DNA from: Clarireedia homoeocarpa
Taxonomy: Eukaryota; Ascomycota; Leotiomycetes; Helotiales; Rutstroemiaceae
Reading direction: 5' to 3'
DNA length: 64,000 nucleotides
Assembly (NCBI GenBank): GCA_001465935.1
Contig: LNKV01000006.1
Coordinates: forward strand, 62,001-126,000
Every line of letters starts with the position of its first letter. Position 1 is the first letter of the stretch. This document shows positions 11,975 to 21,887 of the stretch, one piece after another. The notes under the pieces were generated by a model. It was not told the DNA's origin. It saw nothing but the letters and a program-made list of their open reading frames with translations, and did no database searches. Both the position numbers and the translations under genes were made by a program.

Positions 11975-12019
11975 AAGCTGGATCACCAAGCTGGATCACC
12001 AAGCTGGATCACCAAGCTG
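11975..12019. repeat. 13-bp minisatellite, 3.5 copies
   Basis: Unit aagctggatcacc repeated perfectly three times, followed by a partial aagctg. Confidence 0.95.
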
Positions 12020-12530
12020 AATTGAGGCTCATATCCCTTTGAGCCTCTCAGCTCTGCATTTCAATGATCGGCAGCATTTAGCCAAGGGTAGAAGCTTCCG
12101 AGATCCGTATTTGTCGCTCTGTGCAGGAAACATGCAAGGTGACAGGAATTTATTGGGCCGATCTGATGATCGATCAATGGATAGTGGATAGTGCCATCCC
12201 AACCTCCACATAGGGAGGTGTTTTACCCGGACCCCTAGAGGAAGACGCCACGTCACTGGCCACTGACTTCCCCAACTGCGGACCTTGCAGCAGCGACATC
12301 TTGGTCCCTGCCCTGGTTTGAGCATTCTCTCCACCTGGAGTGGCAACAAGTAAGCATTGCGGAGATGGAACGAGAGAACCTGCAATTCAACAGGAGAAAA
12401 TAATCAAGCAGAGCGGGAGACTGGCAAAAGATTCGAGTCAGTCAACATAACCCTAACTTTAGTTCTACCAGCCCGCCCACCCACGTGCCGCTTTCCTCGA
12501 GCTTCAGCTCAGAGAGGATGGTCGGATGGC

Positions 12531-12566
12531 GGCGACGGCGACGGCGACAGCGACAGCGACGGCGAC
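12531..12566. repeat. Hexanucleotide repeat (GGCGAC/AGCGAC), six units
   Basis: Six units, ggcgac x3, agcgac x2, ggcgac. The location is the upstream region of the gene starting at 13212. Confidence 0.95.
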
Positions 12567-13211
12567 ATCGGCACAACTGGACGCCTCCAAAATTCGACCA
12601 CTTGTGATATCGGCTACGGTAAGACGATAGCGTAATCTCTTTACCAAGCTCGGAACCATGATCTACACTGCCGAGAACCTCACGTGCAACTTTATCTTAC
12701 TTACGACTTTGTCTTGCCCTGATCTTATATTGGCACGCCCGGGCAACTTGTGTCTGCGTCTGCGTCTGCGTCCGCGCTGCGTCTGACCTTCATACTGTAC
12801 TAACAATAGAAATTCGATTCGCGATAACGTTGCCGCTTCAAATGTATTCAAATGACCTCATCAACGATCCTGCCTTATTCCCCCAACCGCTTAGAACGAT
12901 ATCGTTAGACAACACCCCGCCAATTCGGTTGCGATGACGGTCGGCGTCAGCGTTTATTCATCGCCACTTACAGGCAGGCAGTCTTCCAACATCCAACATA
13001 ATGAAGGCCACGACCTTCCATGAGCCTCATCAGCCTTGTCGTCTGGTGCTGGCGCTGGCGCTGGCAGTGTGCACATCTATTTGTAATGGATCGCTTCGGA
13101 GACGGGAACATTAAATCGCAGTGCTGGTGAAAGGTTCTGCTTCGAATCTGTTTTCTCCAGCCAACACTAAGACGCTACACACGAAGCCATTGAAACTTTC
13201 TTGCAGCCAAT

Positions 13212-13888
13212 ATGGGTTGCGGGACAAGCAAAATGAATGTGGAATACGAAGAGAAAGACATGCGTTCTTTCAGCTCACGCGACTCTGGTAAGCAGATTGT
13301 TCTTTCCCACAAAATGTGCGATCTTTAACCTCAATCTCAAGTCTCTTCTAGTCATCACCACAACCACGACCATGAAAGCCGCGGCCGATCCGATGAGCGT
13401 GCTCTAATTCATCGACAGAAAGAAGATGCTAGAAGTCAAAGTCGAGGCTCCCCTTTCGATCAGCGGAAACAACTTGCGGCGGTTGGGGAAGGAAGACAGT
13501 GGATGAGAGAAATGACAGAGGAAGATTATGCTCGCGCTGAATGGAGAGGAGATTCCGAAGAACAATATGATGAGCTAAAGATGGAATTGGACTTAATGAG
13601 AGAGGTCCAGGAGGTGGAGAGGGAAAATGCGATGATGGAGAGGGAGATGAAGGATATCGAGAAAGAGAAGGCTTACGAGGGTAAGTTCAGAGAGGGCGGA
13701 GGACACAACTGGGAGAAGGAAGATTACGAGATGAGTCCAGATATGAGGCGTCGCGGTAGTGACGATAGGTTAGTTCTCCCTATTTTTTGTTACGTGTAGT
13801 TCTGACAGAAGCCAGATCGTATTGTAGCGATGTCAGCTCTATGAGTTCTATGTTATCTGTTCTTCATGAATCACCAGAAGAATCTTAG
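13212..13888 (+). CDS. Small charged protein with N-terminal MGC acylation motif
   Basis: Family not recognised. Model: join(13212..13287, 13342..13768, 13828..13888), 187 aa. The N-terminus MGCGTSKMN fits an N-myristoylation site (Gly2) with adjacent Cys3 for palmitoylation, so a peripheral membrane protein is inferred. Exon 2 encodes a His-rich patch (HHHNHDH), then an acidic, Glu/Met-rich probable coiled coil (about residues 95-150: EEQYDELKMELDLMREVQEV and following). The last exon ends SDVSSMSSMLSVLHESPEES. Intron 1 must use the AAG acceptor at 13341; the TAG acceptor 12 bp later gives a stop. Intron 2 has a GTTAGT donor. The clean frame across both introns supports a real gene. Confidence 0.7.
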
Positions 13889-16507
13889 TATGATAGGTAT
13901 TCTTTCTGGTCGTAGTATGCAGATGTTGCATACTTTTTCTTAGTTTTCTTAGTTATCCACTGCATGTCGGAAGACATGGAAGTTTCCTATCAAAATTGTC
14001 AGGATAGTTCCATATACATGACTGGCGTTTATGAACGAGCATTTCAGGCTCAGCTTGGGAATATGGTAGAATGGGGATGGCGTTTCAAATATTACTCTAC
14101 TTTAAACTTCCATCACTGTTTCGTCGGTGCTACTATAAATGCTCTCATATTGTTTTTCTTATTTCATCGGTTTTTTACGTGCTCATCTAGGCTTGAACTT
14201 AATTCTATTGCCTATCGACATCGTTAGTAGCACTTGTCGCATTCTTGTATCTTCCTGTGAAGCCATTCGATGGCCGAGATCCTCGTCTTCAGCAAGACCT
14301 ACATGTTCACGTACGTCGGTTGACTCAGAGTACCAAGCAGCCTCGTCTCCACATAACATTTACCAAGTACATACATATACTCAGAATCCGGTGCCCTGGG
14401 TCGTCCGCAACTAGGGCCTGCAGGAATTTATCAGAATCCTACATCTTCATCTAGTTCTACCTCAGCCTTGATCTGACTGTATGCCATCCAATCATTCATG
14501 CACCCTCAGCCTTACGAACAACGTTATTCTATATTTGGGGAAAATCTGCTTCGGGATGTGGGGATGATCTCGTTCGGGATGTGGGGTGGTTCGGCCTTCA
14601 TTGGGGTAGACTTCGTCCAGTTCGCCTCTCCTAGGCATGGATTACGAGGGTCTACTGGCCATTCTTTGTCTAGATTTGTTCTTTTCCTTGCCACTCACAA
14701 GCACACAATTAATTTCAATAGTTTTCTTAAATCTTAGGGTGGGATCCACTCGTAGAGTCTAGAAGGTATATATGAGCTCGCGGTATGCATATGGTTGTTT
14801 TTGTCAAGCGCAGCAACTTCATTCTTCAGCTCTCCTCGAGTCACTCCCGTATACGAACACCACACTTCTTTTTTTCTGCAATTCTCCTGTGGGGCACTGC
14901 CTTGCTTTCATATCAACCCAAATATCGAAGTATCATTGTACCCGACACCAAATAAAAATCAAACCTGAAGATGGTTATCGTTTCTGGGTGGAGAACCGGT
15001 TTGCTAGAGAAGTTCAAGACTACAAGGTAGACTTTCTCTAATCGCCTTGATTCAAGAGACGCATGTTAACATAACTATTCGATCTAGCGCTAGCAATACA
15101 CCCATTAGTGACATTGAGAGTAGTCTTGAGAAAAAGCCCGAAGAGTTGAGAAGACAGCGCAGCGGTCACAGTGAGTTCCGTTGTCCCCCTTATGCTCACA
15201 GAACCGAGAACGCTAACAACCACACAGGCTGCAAGCAAAAGACCCTGAACAAGCTCGAACGCGTAGTTATATTCTGCAGCCTCTTTTGTTGATTTTCGAA
15301 AGGAGGGGCATCCTTCATTCATGCTCGGCGTGGAGAATGAGATCGATGATTCATGCATCATGAGGTGCGGTTGGCGTTGTTTCTGGCATCTGGATTGAAC
15401 GGATCAATAAAATTGGGTATCACGGATTGATCGGACTGGCACGGCACGGCGTTAGGAACACAACCTTAAGGGATCTTCAACTTTTGTTTTTCTATCTTAT
15501 CATAATTTTGGATGCTTCTGTGTTATGCTAATGAGCCCCTATCGATTTATTCAACATACTCTACAATGCAAATAGACTATACTTTTATTTTTGTCGTCAT
15601 CTCGATTTCCCCATGGTGATGGTAGTAGTCTGTGGGTCACGTGTGCCACTTCTTATCTAGCCACCTAGGATTGCAATTTGGTGCAAGTATAGACGCGCTC
15701 GTCGAATGAAATAAACAAAGTGTTGGTGCTTCCATTTATCGCGCTTTTGCTAGTCCCAAAAGAAGTCAATACCGGCCGAGACCAGGACAAGGCTGTCTCT
15801 CCACCCGGTCGCGACCCTGGCAGTGCGGCGTCTATATGAGCTGTAGGGTATGGGTATGTGTTATCAGAGAGTCTTGGAAGACCAGTATTCGCGGCCAGTA
15901 TGGATTGTCCTCCAGGAATTAGTTGGATTCATCAATCAGACCAAGTAGAGGAGCAGTCCTTATTCTACTTAGAACTATCTTGGCAGATAGATATCTCCTC
16001 TTGTAGAAGTACGGAAGTGCGCAGATCCCAAAATTGTCTACATTGACAATTTGTAGATTTCTTGGTGAGTCGGAGATACGAGTATTTCTTATTTAGGAAA
16101 TTGAACGCTCATTGGGCTCATTGCCGCCCATTCTGATACAGCATTCAGCCTCAGATCTTGCCAAGCTCTGTGGGATTTCGCGCCGGATCTTTGGCCTGTA
16201 GTCCGTGTCCTGGTTGGTTATACTAAGCATGAGGTTTCTGACTAGATATCTAAAACTTCTTGACCTTGTAATTTTCATGGATAAAGAGTTTCGTGGACAT
16301 TAGACGCCTGGAAGGAGTGGCTGTTTGTAGACGCCTTGCATAGTTAGCATTTCCTGCGAGGTCGATTGTTGGAATACGTCGAGTTATAACCTACCCAATT
16401 GACCGGATGAAACTGAATTTGTAATCATAAACAATTCTACGATACATTTGAACTTTAGTATCTGTACTTTGGCTGTATAAACGTCGTCTTTTTGTCAGTT
16501 CTTAAAT
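13889..16507. other. Intergenic, 2.6 kb
   Basis: Short overlapping open frames on both strands; none shows family motifs or a convincing splice pattern. A 107-codon minus-strand frame (15038-15361) with one hydrophobic segment is discussed under rejected items. Confidence 0.45.
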
Positions 16508-19036
16508 ATGGTTAAGAAACCTACTCGTGGCCCACATCACATTTCTCAAACCCCTCCACAGCCAGCAAAGACTTCCGTACCTAATACGCAACCAATACCG
16601 GAGCCACCTGAACCTAATTTCGTGTCTCAACACTCCGGGCCACAATATGAAGCTCCTTCAGGAATTCCTCCGTCGTCCTCAGCGTTGGCAAGCTCCAGAG
16701 CACCACCAAATACTCGTATACACAACTCAGCACTGTCCTCTAAGGAATTGCAGACTACAGCAACAAGATCCAGGCAAACACACGACAGAAACCCGAACGA
16801 TATAGGATCATCCGACCATTTGGTACCAGATCCATATGCAAAAGGTGCAGTAAAGAACTCTGCATTATCATACGATACTCACTCCAAGGATCCAATAAAA
16901 CCGTCCAAACTACCAGCCGATTCTCGCTCCCGCAACACAGCTAGCAACACAGCACCATATTCGACCGTAGCAAACTCTACAGCGCCACGTCCTTCAACAA
17001 CTGCGTCCATACCATCTTATAGCAATCGACCAGAAGACCTAACAGATGGCATCCACCCAGTCAAGAAGGTACCAACTTCGAAGTCACAGGAATCCAATCC
17101 GAACAACTCAGTACCAGCCTCGAGATCATCCCACCCAAAGGAGTCGCTGTTTAACCAACGCCATCATACGGCAAGAGATCCATTGCCGCCTCTGAACTCA
17201 GAGCATCGCCCAAAAGTCTCAGCACAAGTGAATCATGAGCCAGCAAACGTAAGCGATGTTCGCCGTCGTTCTGACAACTCTGCTCCACACTCCACCCAGC
17301 AACACCCTTCATCATTACATTCCAATGACAAACAAAAATATTTCACACCCCCTCACGACAAGCACACCCATTCCACAACCGCGCCCAAAAAATCATCTCA
17401 ACAACCACCTCGCACTAAATCACCGCCCAAACCCATACGGCCCAGGAAGGTTAGCTTCTGGTCAGATTTTTGCCTTGTTATACCTGACCCAGACGCCATC
17501 GAAAAAAACAGAGAGTATCATGAGACGCCGGAATTGGTGCGCATAGAATCGGCAAAATCGGCAAAATCAGCTGTGGTGCCAAAAAGTGTTAAGGAGCGAT
17601 GGAGAGGTAAGAAGGAGAAGAAGGCGAGGAAGGTAAGGGAGGAGAGGGAGGCGAGGAAGGCCAGGGAGGAAAGGGAAGTGACGAAGGCTAGGGAGGAGAG
17701 AGAGGAGAGAGAGGCGATCAAGGCAAGGGAGGAGAAGGAGGCGACGAAGGCCAGAGATGAGGCTAGATATATGAAAGATGGTGGTCAGCACAATAATAAA
17801 GATAGAGGTACAACTGGAAAGGGCGATAGACGAGAGAATACTTATAGACGGGGAGACAATGATGAACGAGGGGGCAGTTATGGACCGGACAGCAACTATA
17901 GACGGGGAGGTAACGATAAACTAGGAGATTATAACGAACGGGGACAGGAAAATAATGACGAAAGGAGAGGCACTGATGGAGGAGCTCATGAAAGACGAGG
18001 TCATGACGGACGGAGCGGTAATGATGAACGACGGGGCATTAATGATGAAAAGCGAAAGAGCGAGAGTTCTGGGAGTAGTGCGAAAAAGGATAGAGATGAT
18101 GATAGGTCGAGAGAGGAAAACCCGAGGCTTGAGAATAGTCAAACATCTCATATTTCTGGTGTCGAAAAAAAGCGGGAGAGGGATAGATCGAGGCCTGGTG
18201 AGCAGAGAGAAAAGGACCCAACTTCTAGGAAAACCGACTTTGTGAGGGGGAATCGAGAGAGATCTGGGCCTGCGGATATGCCAGGGAGCGGCCATCAAAC
18301 TAGGAGAGATAGTGGAGTGGGTGATGAGGTTGATTCCAGGCCATCGGAAGTTTTGGCGTACAGAAAGGATAATTTGGAAGGACGTGACGGACGTGATGGA
18401 TCTAGACTGGATGCTGAGCACAAAAAAGCTAGTGCCAACACTGTCAAGGAAGTGGAAAACGCACCGCCCCCGAAAACGAAGAAGAACAGGAGGTCATTCA
18501 TGGGTAAAATGATGAAAGGTAGAATGCTTGGTAATGAAAGTGCGGATGGAGATCAACGAGGACTTGAAGACAAGCTTAGTGGAATTAATGATTCGGGAAT
18601 TGGTTTTGAAACCAGAAAGGATCCACGTGCAGGAGCAACAGCGGTGGAAAGCAATGCAAACAAACGGGCGAAGGAGGGCAGAAGCGACCATCAGAATGGT
18701 AAGAGGAATACGGATCAGAAAAGCGATCTGGAACCGGACCAAGAGGTGGTGAATGGACAAAAGGAAAGGGCATATAATGTGCATCCGCCTAGGCGAGGAT
18801 ATGACCAGAATAGAAGCGGGGATAATGGCCGAGAAAATGGTTCGGAATCAAGAAGAGGGGTTGTGAGGGAGAATGAAAAAGAAGAAGAAGAAGAAACCAT
18901 GGTCGACCGTGGACAGGACAGTAAGAACAAACCCAAAGATAACGCAGCAGGCGGTTCAAAGCCATTTCCAAGAAGAGATCCGGTTGAAGCGAGAACTAAG
19001 ACTTTAAAACCGAGACGCAGTGGTGGACATCATTAA
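16508..19036 (+). CDS. Large disordered Ser/Pro-rich then Arg/Glu-rich protein
   Basis: Single-exon frame of 842 aa from an ATG at 16508; no enzyme family recognised. Residues 1-310 are Pro/Ser/Thr/Asn-rich and low complexity. A short, more structured-looking segment follows at about 313-345 (RKVSFWSDFCLVIPDPDAIE). Residues about 360-420 are a highly charged coiled-coil/helix run with repeated AREERE/KAREE units. About 430-510 carry degenerate NDERRG/YRRGG repeats. The rest is Lys/Arg/Asp-rich with a basic KKNRRSFMGKMMKGRM patch near 660. Such composition occurs in cytoskeletal, RNA-associated or scaffold proteins, but no function can be assigned. The length of an uninterrupted frame is strong evidence that it is coding. 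Confidence 0.75.
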   Translation: MVKKPTRGPHHISQTPPQPAKTSVPNTQPIPEPPEPNFVSQHSGPQYEAPSGIPPSSSALASSRAPPNTRIHNSALSSKELQTTATRSRQTHDRNPNDIGSSDHLVPDPYAKGAVKNSALSYDTHSKDPIKPSKLPADSRSRNTASNTAPYSTVANSTAPRPSTTASIPSYSNRPEDLTDGIHPVKKVPTSKSQESNPNNSVPASRSSHPKESLFNQRHHTARDPLPPLNSEHRPKVSAQVNHEPANVSDVRRRSDNSAPHSTQQHPSSLHSNDKQKYFTPPHDKHTHSTTAPKKSSQQPPRTKSPPKPIRPRKVSFWSDFCLVIPDPDAIEKNREYHETPELVRIESAKSAKSAVVPKSVKERWRGKKEKKARKVREEREARKAREEREVTKAREEREEREAIKAREEKEATKARDEARYMKDGGQHNNKDRGTTGKGDRRENTYRRGDNDERGGSYGPDSNYRRGGNDKLGDYNERGQENNDERRGTDGGAHERRGHDGRSGNDERRGINDEKRKSESSGSSAKKDRDDDRSREENPRLENSQTSHISGVEKKRERDRSRPGEQREKDPTSRKTDFVRGNRERSGPADMPGSGHQTRRDSGVGDEVDSRPSEVLAYRKDNLEGRDGRDGSRLDAEHKKASANTVKEVENAPPPKTKKNRRSFMGKMMKGRMLGNESADGDQRGLEDKLSGINDSGIGFETRKDPRAGATAVESNANKRAKEGRSDHQNGKRNTDQKSDLEPDQEVVNGQKERAYNVHPPRRGYDQNRSGDNGRENGSESRRGVVRENEKEEEEETMVDRGQDSKNKPKDNAAGGSKPFPRRDPVEARTKTLKPRRSGGHH

Positions 19037-19266
19037 GGAGGCATATTTTCTCACCTCTAGACGGCAGCAGGAGTTCCGGTTTGAGTTTTGTATGCTGGCC
19101 CATCATTAGTTTTTTATGTACTCTAGCTTCCGACGAAGCATAATAGATTCCAATAGACTGTTTGATTTCTGTGAAATAGCTCCACCAATAGATGTAGTGA
19201 TCTACCTGTAATTTGAACTCTTAGAAATTGGTCGATGAATTAGTGTAAGACCACCTACTTGTATAC

Positions 19267-21343
19267 CTAATTATCGAATATGACTGCTGTTTCGATCTCT
19301 CTCGTTTGGTCCGTCGTGATTCGATACATCACCGGCTCGCCATTCTCACTTACCCCGAAACTCTTCACCAACAACTCTCTCCCATCAAGTCTATAAAGAT
19401 ATCCCTACACAAATATTAACATAATTCTTTGCAAACCAAATGCTCTAAGGGAAATGTCGAGTGCTGCACGAAATGTCCTACGACACCAAGAGACAGCCAC
19501 AAAATGCGGAAACAGAAACAAGACATACCCTCAACGCGCCTTCCCCACGGCGTTTCCTCAAAGGAAACCACATCAGCGGCATTCTCAGTTCCCCCAAAAC
19601 ATCCAACTCTGGCAATCTCAAGCCCTTCGTTGCGTGCCTTCCGAGATCTTCTCTCACCAAGCCATGGAACCGCTCCTGGAGCCGACTCATCACGTGGTTT
19701 GGCACAGCATGGTAGATTAATGGTGCAAGAACCGGCTCGAGATGCGCAGCACCAAGGTACTGGGCAATTTCTAGTGCAGTCATAGACGCGTGGGGGAGGT
19801 CGCCTGCAAGGATTGTGCGGCTGAGTCCTAAGTCTTCGTGAGCAAGAGTGACCCGGGAACCAAGAGAATGAAAAAGATATAAGTAGGATGAAAATCAGGT
19901 CAAGATGATATCCCCGCCCAATGGAAAGTAGAATTCTTCTAAACTCTGAAGCATACGGGGATTCAGGAGACCGCTTGACATGGGAACACATACGCAAAGC
20001 ACCGAATTCTTCAATCAACCGTCTAATTTCGTGAATCGAGGAGCCCATATACACAGCTTGATGAAGCGGTGTCCACCCCGACGCTCGAAGAGGATCGTAA
20101 CCTATTCAGATAAGCATAAATCAGCAACAAATATCATCATCTCCACTGTCTCCGTAGAAAAATGACAATCAACTAACTCAATTTAGGCGCATTAGCCCAT
20201 CTCTCACCATACTCAGCTTCTCCCATCGCAAGCGAATCGATTACATCTCTCATCTGGCCATAATAAGCCGCATTAGAGAGACGATCGCGCAGATGCAGGT
20301 AATCTGCGTCTAGGTCGAAGCGAGAGAGGTCGCCGTGCCAGATGGGAATTTGAGAGTCTATGACGAGTTCGGACTTGAGATTTGAGGTCGTTGTCGGTGC
20401 ATCACTGCCAGTGTTGGGCGGAGTGAGGTTTTTCATTGCGTCAACGAGACTGGCGATTTCACTGGGAATTTGACTGTCAAGTTGTGTTGGTGCTGGTACT
20501 GGTGCTGATGGAACAACGGCAGGTGGATCAATGACTTTGTGCTCTGTTGCACTGTATGCCGGTAATTCGTTGTCCAGGTCCGTGTCAGATTTCTTCGTGG
20601 ATACTTCACTAATGGCCTCTGCAAACTTCGCAGTCGTGCTTTTGTCTTCGCTCTCAGATTTCGGCTGCATCTGGCTGGATTGATCATCACCTTGAATCCC
20701 CGAGATATCGTCTTCTACCACTGTCGGACTGTCCGATTTCGTAGAGAACGCAGAAGTCAAACGCGTTCGACTTAGTGCTTCATCGATACTCTTTTCTACA
20801 TCTTCTTTACTCCTAACTGATGATGTCCTAAGGTTGAAGATCTTGATTAGCAACCACTCCTCCAACCCTATTCCCCCAAAACCAGCATAAAAAGGAAGAA
20901 AAAAAAAAGAGAAAAGGCCAAACCACTCACGCACAAATCCACAAAACCACCCCCAAAATCTCCTCCTCATGCCTTCTCAACCTCCCTAACAACCCCTCCC
21001 CCTTCCCCTTCCCCATCAACACCCTGACCGCCATGCCCACGCCGCCACCCCCCACCATCTCATCCACCCACTCCCTCATCTCCCTCAACGTCCTCTTCAC
21101 GCCCTCCTCATCAAACGCCACCACCAACTTCCCTATCCCCTCGCCATCCGCCCCAATAGCCCTAACAGCCAATCCCCTCAGCTGCTCCAAGAACAACCTT
21201 ACCCGTTCCGTCTGCGACAGCAAATCGATAAGGAACTGCTTCGCATGTTTGAGGGTTTCAATGGTTTGCTTGAGAATCTTGATGGTCTGTAGACAGATGG
21301 TGATGAGACCCGCGGCGGAAGCGGAGATGGAGAGGGGATCCAT
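19267..21343 (-). CDS. STAND-type N-terminal domain protein with ankyrin-like segment
   Basis: Model: complement(19267..19404, 19529..19827, 19994..20101, 20178..20827, 20931..21343), 535 aa. It starts MDPLSISASAAGLITICLQT, the classic start of the fungal N-terminal domain found on NLR/STAND proteins, continuing as helices to about residue 137. Residues about 140-350 are Ser/Asp/Pro-rich and probably disordered. Exon 3 encodes a single ankyrin-like unit (GWTPLHQAVYMG, then IHEIRRLIEEFGA). Exons 4-5 give a folded-looking C-terminus ending ITTDQTREIETAVIFDN. There is no NACHT or NB-ARC P-loop, so this is a domain-minimal relative rather than a full NLR. The exon 4 acceptor is ambiguous by six bases (TTAG at 19828 or AAG at 19834). 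Role unknown; signalling or heterokaryon-incompatibility links would be speculation. Confidence 0.8.
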
Positions 21344-21887
21344 AAATTCTTCTTTTGGGTGGTGGTGCGGGGTTGGGGAGAGCGGAAGAAGAAGAAGAAA
21401 ATGGCGTGGATCATGGGAACTTTCTTTCTACCTTCTTTCACTGAATCTATTGGGGAAAATCCAGCTAATTCCGAGAAGGTATACAGATGCAGAGGACTGA
21501 GGCAAGGTGTTATTTTTGGTAGTGGAAGTGAGATGGAGTTTTGGAGGGGCGCAGAATTGTGGGTATTATATATCAGCGTCGGAGTGAAGAATCTTACCCG
21601 ATATTTACGGATAGTGAATCTCTTCTCTCCATTGAATTCAAAATAACTGTGGCAAATGGACCAAAACCAACTGTCGTGCCTTCAGCTGAATTGAAGTTAT
21701 CCAATCATATCGTATCACTAGCGACAGCCCACCGTAGCAAGGATCAAAACATACCCAACATCTTATAAAATCAAGGGATACCGAGGAGCAAAGTCTCTCA
21801 AGTTTCATTATTAGCGCGCATATATAATAGCACAACTTATATCTATCTACAATTCATATCTTTTCGTGGAGCAAAACACGAACGCAT
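21344..21887. other. Intergenic: upstream of the STAND-domain gene, 3' flank of the bromodomain gene
   Basis: 544 bp; no coding region supported. Confidence 0.5.

Larger units (their letters stand above)
11245..13211. other. Intergenic: divergent upstream regions of the diol synthase and MGC-protein genes
   Basis: About 2 kb between two divergently transcribed genes. It holds the two small repeats listed separately and an imperfect tgcgtc repeat near 12750-12785. No coding region is supported. Confidence 0.55.

Noticed and set aside
15038..15361. 107-codon minus-strand frame with ATG at 15361 and one hydrophobic segment
   Set aside because: Could be a small membrane protein, but there is no family match, no intron signature and no supporting context; a frame this long can arise by chance.
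17921..18421. 166-codon minus-strand frame within the 842-aa gene
   Set aside because: Antisense shadow of the charged Arg/Asp/Glu repeat region on the plus strand.
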